From NCBI GenBank assembly GCA_041192685.1, contig JBEEMM010000063.1, positions 1-8,169 on the forward strand: 8,169 bases of DNA, read 5' to 3'. The DNA comes from TMED14 sp041192685 (lineage in GTDB: Bacteria > Bacteroidota > Bacteroidia > Flavobacteriales > Schleiferiaceae). Under the pieces are notes generated by a model. It was not told the origin of the DNA and did not search any database. It saw nothing but the letters and a program-made list of their open reading frames with translations. Position numbers and translations under genes: made by a program. This document shows positions 1 through 6,689 of the stretch, one piece after another; position 1 is the stretch's first letter, and each line of letters begins with the position of its first letter.

Positions 1-34
1 TACGAGCCTCGACTTTCAAGACAAAAACCGCTAA
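1..34 (+). CDS. Possible 3' end of an upstream gene (partial)
   Basis: One frame is open from the window edge and ends in TAA at 32-34, nine bases before the exporter start, giving the C-terminal residues TSLDFQDKNR. The close spacing and same strand fit an upstream gene of the same operon. The fragment is far too short to identify. A second frame is open to 51, so the frame choice is an inference from spacing only. Confidence 0.3.
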   Translation, partial: TSLDFQDKNR

Positions 35-43
35 GAGGGCGGA

Positions 44-1858
44 ATGGCTAAAGCCCAATTCGGCAATAAAACGCCCAAAAAACCCATAAGCTGGGCTGCA
101 CTCAAGCAGATGGCGCGCATGTACGTGCACGTCAAGCCCTACCGAACGGAATTTTTTATCGGACTCGTCATGCTCTTGCTGTCTTCGGGCAGCAACCTCG
201 CCTTCCCCAAGTACCTCGGAGAGCTCGTGGATGCGGCGCAGACCAAACCTTCTGACATTGACGGCATTGCATTGACCTTAGGAGGCATCCTGCTGGCCCA
301 AAGCATCTTTAGTTTCGGGCGGATCTTTTTCTTTGAACGCGTGGCGCAGCGGTCCCTAGCCTCGCTGAGGTCGGCCATGTACAGCCACCTGGTCAGCCTG
401 CCCCTGCCCTTCTTTCACGAGAAGCGCATCGGCGAACTCACCAGCCGCCTTCAGAGCGACATCGGCGTACTCCAGGAGACCTTCACCAGTACCCTCGCAG
501 AGTTCATTAGGCAAGTTGTTATTATCGTGGGCGGAATCGCCCTGCTAGTCTACCAGTCTCCCTCGCTAACGGGGTTTATGCTGCTGGTTCTTCCGCTGGT
601 CGTGCTTTTGGCCGTGTTTTTTGGCGGGCGGATTCGCAAGTACGCCAAAGAGGTGCAAACCGCTTCGGCGGAGTCCAATACCATTGTGGACGAAACCCTT
701 AGTGCAGCCGCAACGGTCAAAGCCTACACCCAAGAGCACTTTGAAAAAACCCGCTACCGCGCTGCACTCGATCGGGTTGCCGAACTGGGAATTCGCGGCG
801 GAATCCTTCGCGGCGGATTCAGCAGCTTCATTATTTTAGGACTTTTTGGTTCGCTCGTAGCCGTAGTTTGGAAGGGTGCAAGCCTCATCGCAACCGGAGA
901 AATGGCCTCGGGCCAGCTCTTTAGTTTTGTTATCTACTCCGGCTTTATTGGAGGTTCCGTGGGTGGACTCGCCGACGTGTACAGCAGGCTTCAGCGGGCC
1001 ATGGGAGCCACCGAAGCCATCATGGCGATGCTCGACGAGCAGCCCGAAACCAGCAACGAGCGACCAGCAGCCAGCAACAAGCAGCCAGCAGCTAGCAACC
1101 AGCAGCCAGCTGTCGAGTTCAGGGGTCTGCACTTCGCCTACCCCACTCGGCCCGACGTACCCGTGCTCCAGGGACTGAACTTGGTAGTTCAAGAAGGCCA
1201 GCAGTGTGCCTTAGTGGGCGCCAGCGGTGCAGGTAAGTCTACAGTGGTTCAGCTGCTGTACCGCTTTCACGATCCCCAGCAAGGCCAGCTTTTGATACGC
1301 GGCCAAGACGCTCGAGACTGGTCGCTTCATGAACTTAGGGGCCGCATGGCTTGGGTTCCGCAGGATGTAGCCTTGTTTGGCCGAAGCATCCTCGACAACA
1401 TTCGCTACGGACGGCCCGAGGCAAGCGACGACGAGGTTCGGCGCGCCGCAGAAGATGCCAATGCCTGGGAATTCATCGAACGATTCCCTGAGGGCTGGAA
1501 CACCCAAGTGGGTGAGCGCGGGGTGCAGCTAAGCGGCGGGCAGCGCCAACGAATTGCCATAGCCCGGGCCATGCTCCGCAACCCCAAGCTGCTGGTCTTG
1601 GACGAGGCGACCTCCTCGCTGGACCCCGAGAGCGAAGCATTGGTGCAGGGAGCACTTGAAAAACTAATGCAAGGACGTACTTCGCTGGTAATTGCCCACC
1701 GCCTGAGCACGGTGCGGCACGCAGACCTCATCGCCTTTTTGCACGAAGGCCAAATTGCTGAGGTAGGAAGCCACGAAGAACTCATGGCACGAAGCAAGGG
1801 ACGGTACCGCGCCTACGTCACCAAGCAGTGGAATGGCAACCTAACTTCGCAAGAATGA
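44..1858 (+). CDS. ABC exporter half-transporter (membrane domain fused to ATPase domain)
   Basis: This is a 604-residue half-size type IV ABC exporter that should work as a homodimer in the inner membrane, using ATP to expel a hydrophobic compound, lipid or peptide. The substrate cannot be read from the sequence. Six membrane segments lie at about 36-58, 73-95, 151-170, 175-195, 257-277 and 287-308. The ATPase domain follows from about 357, with the A-loop Tyr366 (AYPTRPD), Walker A GASGAGKS (392-399, Lys398), Q-loop Gln440 (WVPQD), signature LSGGQ (496-500), Walker B LLVLDE (Asp520, catalytic Glu521), D-loop SSLD and H-loop His552. All catalytic residues are present. The linker between the two domains (331-356) is an unusual Pro/Ala/Ser/Asn/Gln repeat. 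The start ATG is preceded by a purine-rich stretch (AAGAGGGCGGA). The stop overlaps the next gene by ATGA. The family is related to MsbA and mitochondrial ABCB10-type exporters; a specific name is not justified. Confidence 0.93.
   Translation: MAKAQFGNKTPKKPISWAALKQMARMYVHVKPYRTEFFIGLVMLLLSSGSNLAFPKYLGELVDAAQTKPSDIDGIALTLGGILLAQSIFSFGRIFFFERVAQRSLASLRSAMYSHLVSLPLPFFHEKRIGELTSRLQSDIGVLQETFTSTLAEFIRQVVIIVGGIALLVYQSPSLTGFMLLVLPLVVLLAVFFGGRIRKYAKEVQTASAESNTIVDETLSAAATVKAYTQEHFEKTRYRAALDRVAELGIRGGILRGGFSSFIILGLFGSLVAVVWKGASLIATGEMASGQLFSFVIYSGFIGGSVGGLADVYSRLQRAMGATEAIMAMLDEQPETSNERPAASNKQPAASNQQPAVEFRGLHFAYPTRPDVPVLQGLNLVVQEGQQCALVGASGAGKSTVVQLLYRFHDPQQGQLLIRGQDARDWSLHELRGRMAWVPQDVALFGRSILDNIRYGRPEASDDEVRRAAEDANAWEFIERFPEGWNTQVGERGVQLSGGQRQRIAIARAMLRNPKLLVLDEATSSLDPESEALVQGALEKLMQGRTSLVIAHRLSTVRHADLIAFLHEGQIAEVGSHEELMARSKGRYRAYVTKQWNGNLTSQE
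1034..1110 (+). repeat. Heptanucleotide tandem repeat (11 x 7 bp) inside the exporter linker
   Basis: Reading in steps of seven from 1034 gives GACGAGC, AGCCCGA, AACCAGC, AACGAGC, GACCAGC, AGCCAGC, AACAAGC, AGCCAGC, AGCTAGC, AACCAGC and AGCCAGC. The consensus is roughly A(A/G)CCAGC, and the second unit is degenerate. Because three units make 21 bases, the array also encodes a seven-residue peptide repeat (PAASNKQ / PAASNQQ type) at residues 331-356, between the membrane and ATPase domains. Gain or loss of three units at a time would keep the frame. Confidence 0.85.
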
Positions 1859-2166
1859 GCCGTTTGTTTGCCCTTATTCGCAATAAGTACGTTCTAGCTG
1901 CATTGCTTTTCTCGGTTTGGATGCTTTTTTTGGACTCCAACAACCTGTTTATTCAGTACGAACTCCGTCAAGAAGTCCGCGCACTCGAAGACGGCCTGCG
2001 CTACTACCGCACGGAACTCGAAAAAACCCAAAAGCGCCTCAACGAACTCGAGTCTGACCCCAAGCAACTCGAGAAATTTGCCCGCGAAACCTACTGGATG
2101 CACCGGCCTGGCGAAGAGGTACTGCTGGTGGAACCCCAGGATCCAGACGATTCGGACACCTTATGA
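1855..2166 (+). CDS. FtsB/DivIC-like septum formation initiator protein
   Basis: This is a 103-residue bitopic membrane protein of the FtsB/DivIC family, which joins FtsL and FtsQ/DivIB in the divisome and helps switch on septal peptidoglycan synthesis. It has a short basic cytoplasmic N-terminus (residues 1-11, ending NKY), one membrane segment at about 12-27 (ending VWMLFLD), a periplasmic charged coiled coil at about 34-67, and the conserved tail motif LEKFARETYWM (72-82) followed by GEEVLLVE (86-93). Length and layout match Bacteroidota members. An upstream in-frame ATG at 1828 would add nine residues inside the exporter gene. I chose 1855 because it gives the usual short cytoplasmic head and an ATGA overlap with the exporter stop, the pattern seen at the other junctions. 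FtsB and DivIC cannot be told apart here, so no symbol is given. Confidence 0.88.
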   Translation: MSRLFALIRNKYVLAALLFSVWMLFLDSNNLFIQYELRQEVRALEDGLRYYRTELEKTQKRLNELESDPKQLEKFARETYWMHRPGEEVLLVEPQDPDDSDTL

Positions 2167-3125
2167 TGCCTGAACTGCCGGAATTAGGGGTTCCGACCTC
2201 AGCAACCGAGCATTTGCCGGACTTTGGACCCGCAGCGCCCGCCGATCGAATGGTAACGGTGGAAGTCGACGGTTCCGACCCCAAAAAAGCCAACGAATCC
2301 GCATTAGCAGCCCTCATGGACGGCGCCAATAGTGTGCTGTTTTGGGTGCACCAAAGCGCCGACGTGGCCTTGCTCGTGCGCGGAATCGACAGCAGCATCG
2401 CCCCCCTGCACTTGGTGGGTGACCTCGATCCGGACGCGGTAGCCGCTCAGCTCGAATCCGCCAGTCAAGGGCTCTACAACGCGGACCCTTTGGAGCAAAA
2501 AGCCCGCAGCGGCACGTGGTTTACCGGCAGTTGGGCCAGCGACCTTGACCGGTTGCGGCGTGCTGAAGCAAGTCTTCCTCCCGCGATGGGAGCCATCGTG
2601 AGCAACGCCTGCTTTGCCGGCCCTGGCGCGGTTGCCCAATTGGCCTGGGGACTGGCCAGCCTCGAGGCCATGAATCCCGCCCGGGGACGCCCCGTGGGCC
2701 TGGTACTTCAGGCCACGGCGGATTATTTTGAAACTGCCGCCATGGCTCAGGCTGCGCGCCTTCTATGGACCCAAAATCCGCTCTGGATTGTCGGGCGTGC
2801 AGGAGGCGGAGGCCCCAGCGACGACGCTGCCGACCTTGCAGACACTGCCCTGGCTGCGCAAGCCCTAGCACTGGGCGGCTGCCGCGATCTGTGCATTGCG
2901 CCGATCAATGAAAGTGCGCAGGCTGCTCGATGGGCACGCCATCAGGGTCTGGTGCTCTACTACGAAACGGGCCTTCTAGAGCAGGATTATCCCCTGCGTG
3001 GTTCCTACCTCTTGGAGCAATGGACGGCCGAACTGGCCGAGGCTGCCCGCAAACAAACCGCCGAATGGAACCGTCGTGGCGGGCTCGTGGAACTACTCAA
3101 CCGCAACGAGAACCTGTGGAACTAA
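2163..3125 (+). CDS. mutA: Methylmalonyl-CoA mutase small (beta) subunit, shortened
   Basis: This appears to be the non-catalytic small subunit of the heterodimeric AdoCbl-dependent mutase that interconverts methylmalonyl-CoA and succinyl-CoA in propionate metabolism; it pairs with the large subunit encoded next door. Family resemblance is seen at residues 31-75 (DPKKANESALAALMDGAN), 104-120 (YNADPLEQKARSGTWF), 149-170 (FAGPGAVAQLAWGLA), 184-203 (ADYFETAAMAQAARLLW) and 280-312 (GSYLLEQ...RRGGLVELL). At 320 residues it is clearly shorter than the roughly 450 or more residues I recall for Bacteroidota small subunits. It lacks most of the N-terminal segment, the C-terminal tail after the GG-L helix, and the usual strongly conserved NMLRTT-type and ERIARNQ-type central motifs. 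There is no cobalamin domain. Start: ATG at 2163 (ATGA overlap with the previous stop) or the adjacent ATG at 2166. Position beside mutB and meaB strongly supports the call. Confidence 0.8.
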   Translation: MMPELPELGVPTSATEHLPDFGPAAPADRMVTVEVDGSDPKKANESALAALMDGANSVLFWVHQSADVALLVRGIDSSIAPLHLVGDLDPDAVAAQLESASQGLYNADPLEQKARSGTWFTGSWASDLDRLRRAEASLPPAMGAIVSNACFAGPGAVAQLAWGLASLEAMNPARGRPVGLVLQATADYFETAAMAQAARLLWTQNPLWIVGRAGGGGPSDDAADLADTALAAQALALGGCRDLCIAPINESAQAARWARHQGLVLYYETGLLEQDYPLRGSYLLEQWTAELAEAARKQTAEWNRRGGLVELLNRNENLWN

Positions 3126-5149
3126 AGCGCCTAGCCCACGAATTTTCGCTCCCTGGGGAGCCTCCCTTCTTGCGCGGGCCCCATGCGTCCATGTACCGCG
3201 AGCGGCCCTGGACCATAAGGCAGTACGCTGGATTCAGCACCGCCGAAGAGAGCAACGCCTTCTACCGCCGCAACCTCGCGGCCGGGCAAAAGGGGCTCAG
3301 CGTAGCCTTTGACTTGGCCACCCACCGCGGCTACGACAGCGACCATCCGCGGGTTCAGAGCGACGTAGGCAAGGCGGGCGTGGCCATCGACAGCGTAGAA
3401 GACATGAAGCGCCTCTTCGAGGGAATTCCGCTGGATAAAATGTCGGTTTCGATGACCATGAACGGTGCCGTGCTGCCCATTCTGGCCTTCTACATTGTTG
3501 CCGCGCAAGAGCAAGGTCATAGCCTTGATTCCTTGCAGGGCACCATTCAGAACGACATTCTCAAGGAATTTATGGTGCGGAATACCTACATCTACCCGCC
3601 CGCACCAAGCCTGCGCATCATTGCAGACATCCTCGGATTCACGAGCGAGCGAATGCCCAAATTCAATAGCATTTCAATATCGGGATACCACATGCACGAG
3701 GCCGGCGCCTCGGCCGAACTGGAACTGGCCTACACACTTGCAGACGGGCTAGAGTATTTGCGCACCGGAATTTCTTCGGGCCTCGACATCGACGAATTTG
3801 CTCCGCGACTCAGCTTTTTCTGGGCCATCGGAATGGATTTTATAACCGAAGTGGCCAAGCTCCGCGCCGCCCGGGCGCTCTGGGACCGAATCGTGGCTTC
3901 TTTTAATCCCAAAAATCCCAAGAGCCGAGTCCTCAGGGCGCACTGCCAGACCTCGGGCTGGAGCCTGACCGAGCAGCAGCCCTACAACAACGTGACGCGC
4001 ACTGCCATTGAAGCCATGGCCGCAGCATTGGGCGGAACCCAGTCCCTTCATACCAATGCGCTCGACGAGGCCATTGCCTTGCCTACGGATTTCTCGGCGC
4101 GAATCGCCCGCGAAACGCAGATTCGAATTCAAGAACGCAGCGGGATCACCCGCTTTGTGGATCCCCTGGGCGGCAGCATTGCCGTAGAGCAACGCTGCGC
4201 GCAGCTCATGGAACGCGTGGAGGAACTCTTGGAAGAAGTAGAAAAGCTCGGGGGAATGACCAAGGCCATTGAGGCCGGGCTGCCCAAGCTCCGCATCGAA
4301 GAGGCCGCTGCCATCAAGCAGGCTCGCCTTGATTCGGTACAGGACGTGCTCGTTGGCGTGAATGCCTTTAAAAGCGACGACGATACTCCTCTCGAAATAC
4401 TCGAGGTTGACCAAACGGCGGTCCTAGCCAACCAGATCGAACGCCTAAAGGCCCTCAAGGCAGACCGTGACCCCAATGCCGTCGCACTGGCCCTTGAAGC
4501 CTTAGAGTCTGCTGCGCGCACCGGCCAGGGCAACCTGCTGCTGCTGAGCGTAGAAGCAGCCCGGGTAAGGGCTACCTTAGGGGAGATTTCTGACGCTCTC
4601 GAGCGCGCCTTTGGCCGCTATCAGGCTCGACTCAATATGGTCCACGGAGTTTATGCACGCGAATCCACCTCCGACGGCAAACTGGCCGAAGTGCGGTCGC
4701 TTGCCGACCAGTTTGCGGCCCGCTACGGTCGCCGTCCTCGCTTGCTGGTGGCTAAAATGGGGCAAGACGGCCACGATCGCGGTGCTAAGGTTATTGCCAC
4801 CGGCTTTGCCGACGTGGGCTTTGATATTGATTTGGGTCCGCTTTTTCAGACTCCCGAAGAGGTTGCGCAGCAAGCCATTGAAAACGACGTGCATTGGGTT
4901 GGTGTGAGTTCACTCGCCGCAGGTCACAAGACCCTGGTACCCCAGCTTCTGCATGCCCTCGCCCAAGCCGGGCGCGGCGACATTCAGGTGGTGGTGGGCG
5001 GAGTCATTCCTCGCCAGGACTACGAATCGTTGCTCGCAGCAGGTGCTTCCGCGGTTTTTGGCCCCGGAACGCCGGTGCTTGAATCTGCAGCCAGCCTGCT
5101 CAAGAAGGCGCTGGAGCTCCCAGCCGCAAACGAAGCGCAGAATTCATGA
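3116..5149 (+). CDS. mutB: Methylmalonyl-CoA mutase large (alpha) subunit
   Basis: This is the catalytic subunit, with an N-terminal TIM barrel that binds the CoA ester and a C-terminal cobalamin-binding domain. Counting from GTG 3116 (677 residues), the active-site residues known from the Propionibacterium enzyme are all present: Tyr37 in RQYAG (Tyr89 there), Arg155 in MVRNTYIYPP (Arg207), His192 in SGYHMHEAG (His244), and the cobalt-ligating His553 in DGHDRG (His610). Other hallmarks are GTIQNDILKEFMVRN, HCQTSGWSLTEQ, SLHTNALDEAIALPTDF and VGVSSLAAGHKTLVPQL. The frame is open from 2930, but its first 62 codons lie inside mutA and do not resemble the family. GTG 3116 overlaps the mutA stop by ten bases and leads straight into VELKRLAHEF. 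ATG 3065 is an alternative (694 residues). Either way the N-terminal arm is short; with GTG 3116 it is about 52 residues shorter than in Propionibacterium. The gene ends in an ATGA overlap with meaB. Confidence 0.95.
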   Translation: MELKRLAHEFSLPGEPPFLRGPHASMYRERPWTIRQYAGFSTAEESNAFYRRNLAAGQKGLSVAFDLATHRGYDSDHPRVQSDVGKAGVAIDSVEDMKRLFEGIPLDKMSVSMTMNGAVLPILAFYIVAAQEQGHSLDSLQGTIQNDILKEFMVRNTYIYPPAPSLRIIADILGFTSERMPKFNSISISGYHMHEAGASAELELAYTLADGLEYLRTGISSGLDIDEFAPRLSFFWAIGMDFITEVAKLRAARALWDRIVASFNPKNPKSRVLRAHCQTSGWSLTEQQPYNNVTRTAIEAMAAALGGTQSLHTNALDEAIALPTDFSARIARETQIRIQERSGITRFVDPLGGSIAVEQRCAQLMERVEELLEEVEKLGGMTKAIEAGLPKLRIEEAAAIKQARLDSVQDVLVGVNAFKSDDDTPLEILEVDQTAVLANQIERLKALKADRDPNAVALALEALESAARTGQGNLLLLSVEAARVRATLGEISDALERAFGRYQARLNMVHGVYARESTSDGKLAEVRSLADQFAARYGRRPRLLVAKMGQDGHDRGAKVIATGFADVGFDIDLGPLFQTPEEVAQQAIENDVHWVGVSSLAAGHKTLVPQLLHALAQAGRGDIQVVVGGVIPRQDYESLLAAGASAVFGPGTPVLESAASLLKKALELPAANEAQNS

Positions 5150-6126
5150 ACGGACCCGTTTGGTCGGCGCCCGAGTGGGCAGAAGGAATTCGCCGCGGCG
5201 ACCGTGCCTTCATCGGTCGTGCGCTGAGTCTGGTTGAAAGCCATTTGCCGGCCGATAAAGAACGCGCCGCAGGGCTCTTTGATTGCCTCGGACCGCCGCC
5301 GCAAGGAAGCTTTCGCTTAGGGATTACGGGGAATCCCGGGGCGGGAAAAAGCACCCTTACCGAGGCCTTAGGCCTACGCTGGGCGGAGTCTGGAGTCAAG
5401 GTGGCAGTGCTGGCAGTGGATCCCTCGAGCAGCAAGCACCACGGAAGCATTTTGGGCGACAAGACCCGCATGGAGGGCCTGAGTCGCCATCCCAATGCCT
5501 TCATTAGGCCCACGGCTAGCGGCGGGCAAATGGGCGGAGTGGCGGCCTCGACGCGCGAAGCTATTCAAATTCTAGAGCATGCGGGCTACCAACGCATTGT
5601 GCTTGAAACGGTAGGGGTTGGCCAGAACGAAACCGACGCAATTAACTACGTTGACGGCTTGCTGCTGCTGGCCTTGCCCAATGCGGGCGACGAGGTACAG
5701 GGCATTAAACGCGGAATTATGGAGTGCGCCGACCTGGTGGCCGTGAATAAATGCGACGGAGCCTTTGCCGAGGCGGGCCAGCAGGCAGCCCAGCAGCTGA
5801 GCCAAAGCCTGGGATGGTTTTCTCGAAGCGACCAATGGATTGTTCCGGTGCTGCAGGTCAGTGCTCTAGAGGGCTCTGGTTTAGATAAGCTCATGGAGGC
5901 TTTGGACCGTTTTGAGCGCTGGACGAGGGGCACGGGCGAGATGGACCAGCGGCGTGCGGCGCAGCGCGAGCTGGAGTGGGAGTCGAGTTGGGATGCGCAT
6001 TTGAGGACCTGGGCCAGTGCTGACCCTGGCATTCAGGAGGCTTATCGGGAAGCGGCCGCCGCGTTCGCGGCGGGACAGGGTGCCGCTGCGGCCTTGGCCG
6101 CAGCGTTCCGCAATAAAAACAACTAA
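5146..6126 (+). CDS. meaB: MeaB/ArgK-type GTPase, chaperone of methylmalonyl-CoA mutase
   Basis: This is a 326-residue P-loop G3E-family GTPase that gates adenosylcobalamin loading onto methylmalonyl-CoA mutase and protects it from inactivation (MMAA in humans). Walker A is GNPGAGKS at 62-69. The strand ending VLAVDPSSS (88-96) is followed by the family signature GSILGDKTRM (100-109). NAFIRP is at 117-122 and GGVAASTREA at 130-139. The Walker B/G3 region is LETVGVGQNE (153-162), with LPNAGDEVQGIKRGI at 177-191. The base-specificity motif is NKCD (201-204), where most relatives I recall have NKAD. An SA motif (239-240) is in the usual G5 place. A helical C-terminus (about 268-326) ends in an alanine-rich stretch; in this family the C-terminus forms the dimer arm. 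Length is typical. The ATG lies in the ATGA overlap with mutB, which suggests translational coupling of the enzyme and its chaperone. The stop overlaps the convergent downstream gene. Confidence 0.95.
   Translation: MNGPVWSAPEWAEGIRRGDRAFIGRALSLVESHLPADKERAAGLFDCLGPPPQGSFRLGITGNPGAGKSTLTEALGLRWAESGVKVAVLAVDPSSSKHHGSILGDKTRMEGLSRHPNAFIRPTASGGQMGGVAASTREAIQILEHAGYQRIVLETVGVGQNETDAINYVDGLLLLALPNAGDEVQGIKRGIMECADLVAVNKCDGAFAEAGQQAAQQLSQSLGWFSRSDQWIVPVLQVSALEGSGLDKLMEALDRFERWTRGTGEMDQRRAAQRELEWESSWDAHLRTWASADPGIQEAYREAAAAFAAGQGAAAALAAAFRNKNN
6056..6105. repeat. Two consecutive perfect inverted repeats at the meaB 3' end
   Basis: The first repeat is CCGCCGCG at 6056-6063 and CGCGGCGG at 6066-6073, separated by TT. 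The second is CGCTGCGGCC at 6084-6093 and GGCCGCAGCG at 6096-6105, again separated by TT. In RNA these would form stems of about 7 and 9 bp with four-base loops, on either strand. They lie in the alanine-rich end of meaB, 21 bases before the stop on the nearer side. No T-run follows on the + strand (the next bases are TTCCGCAATAAAAACAAC), so a classical intrinsic terminator is not supported. They may still mark or protect the 3' end of the operon transcript, or may partly reflect runs of GC-rich alanine codons. Confidence 0.5.
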
Positions 6127-6644
6127 AATTCTTGGCCCACCTCAGCCTTGAGGTGCACGAGGGCCGCCTGCGTGGGCAGCTGCTTCATCTCCATCGACGC
6201 CGTCAAAAGAGCGAGAGAAAGTTCCGCGCCGCTTGCCTGCGGATGAAGCCCCGCCGAGACCGTGTTCATTAGCGAAACCATGGCGGACTTTGCCGTCGTA
6301 ACGTAGTCCCAAACCTCACTCGAAACATAGATCTGCTGGCTTAGGTTGTGCTCGTACTCGTCCCTCACGGCCTTTTGCAGAAGAGCGAGGTATTCTGCAT
6401 TGGAAAGGCTGCCCGACTTGACGCGAACCAACAGAGAACTGGGATTGATGCGCTCCAAAAAGAGCGCCAGCCGCTCGTAGGCCTGGAAGCGCAGGGGCAA
6501 AGATTGGCGCTGGTTTAAGGACCGAAGCTCCGCACGGCGACGGCGGTCTTCGTTGTCAAAAAAACTGGACATCATGAGATAGACCGCGATCAAAACGAGC
6601 AGGGACGGGAAAACAAACCGAAACGTATCAAGAAAAACCTCCAT
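6123..6644 (-). CDS. Conserved membrane-anchored protein of unknown function (DUF7935-like)
   Basis: The product has 173 residues. One hydrophobic segment lies at about 8-27 (FRFVFPSLLVLIAVYLMM). A charged stretch, NEDRRRRAEL (31-40), follows and, by the positive-inside rule, should face the cytoplasm. Next comes a soluble, mostly helical domain with the distinctive block SLPLRFQAYERLALFLERINP (48-68) and LLVRV (71-75). Later blocks are RDEYEHNLSQQIYVS (94-108) and VWDYVTTAK (111-119). I recognise this as a short protein conserved across Bacteroidota and carried in databases as uncharacterised; I believe the domain is DUF7935, but that name needs a search. No catalytic motif is visible. It stands alone on the minus strand, converging with meaB (4-base stop overlap, CTAA at 6123-6126) and diverging from the aminotransferase. 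The start ATG has an AGG-containing sequence only after it, and nothing clearly like a Shine-Dalgarno site before it. Confidence 0.8.
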   Translation of the reverse strand: MEVFLDTFRFVFPSLLVLIAVYLMMSSFFDNEDRRRRAELRSLNQRQSLPLRFQAYERLALFLERINPSSLLVRVKSGSLSNAEYLALLQKAVRDEYEHNLSQQIYVSSEVWDYVTTAKSAMVSLMNTVSAGLHPQASGAELSLALLTASMEMKQLPTQAALVHLKAEVGQEF

Positions 6645-6689
6645 GCTCCAAATATCGGGTCGATTGGATCAATATCGTACTTTTGAACT
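6645..6689. promoter_or_regulatory. 45-bp divergent intergenic region with candidate Bacteroidota -7 elements
   Basis: This short gap must carry the start signals of both divergent genes unless they lie in coding sequence. On the + strand TACTTTTG (6678-6685) matches the Bacteroidota -7 consensus TAnnTTTG exactly, five bases before the GTG at 6690. On the - strand GATATTTG (complement of 6649-6656) matches it except for the first base and ends four bases before that gene's ATG. Neither has a convincing TTG-type -33 element at the usual spacing; the nearest TTG on the + strand (6664-6666) is too close. If real, both transcripts would have almost no leader. Chance matches are possible. Confidence 0.35.

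Noticed and set aside
836..1192. Minus-strand open frame with a Leu/Val/Ala/Cys/Trp repeat that looks like a membrane peptide
   Set aside because: It is the antisense reading of the heptanucleotide repeat and its flanks inside the exporter gene; a 7-base repeat without stops yields repetitive peptides in every frame.
1828..1854. Earlier ATG for the FtsB/DivIC-like gene
   Set aside because: It would add nine residues inside the exporter C-terminus; the ATG at 1855 gives the family-typical short N-terminus and the ATGA junction used elsewhere in the operon.
2930..3115. Extra 62-codon N-terminal extension of mutB starting at ATG 2930
   Set aside because: It overlaps mutA in another frame, its residues (Gly/Arg/Pro-rich) do not resemble the mutase N-terminus, and family similarity begins after GTG 3116.
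3749..4414. Long minus-strand open frame (221 codons)
   Set aside because: It lies opposite the unmistakable mutB coding sequence, has no recognisable domain, and is explained by GC-rich third positions that suppress antisense stops.
6084..6120. Intrinsic terminator after meaB
   Set aside because: The 10-bp inverted repeat is followed by TTCCGCAATAAAAACAAC rather than a T-run, and it lies inside the coding sequence; kept only as an inverted repeat.
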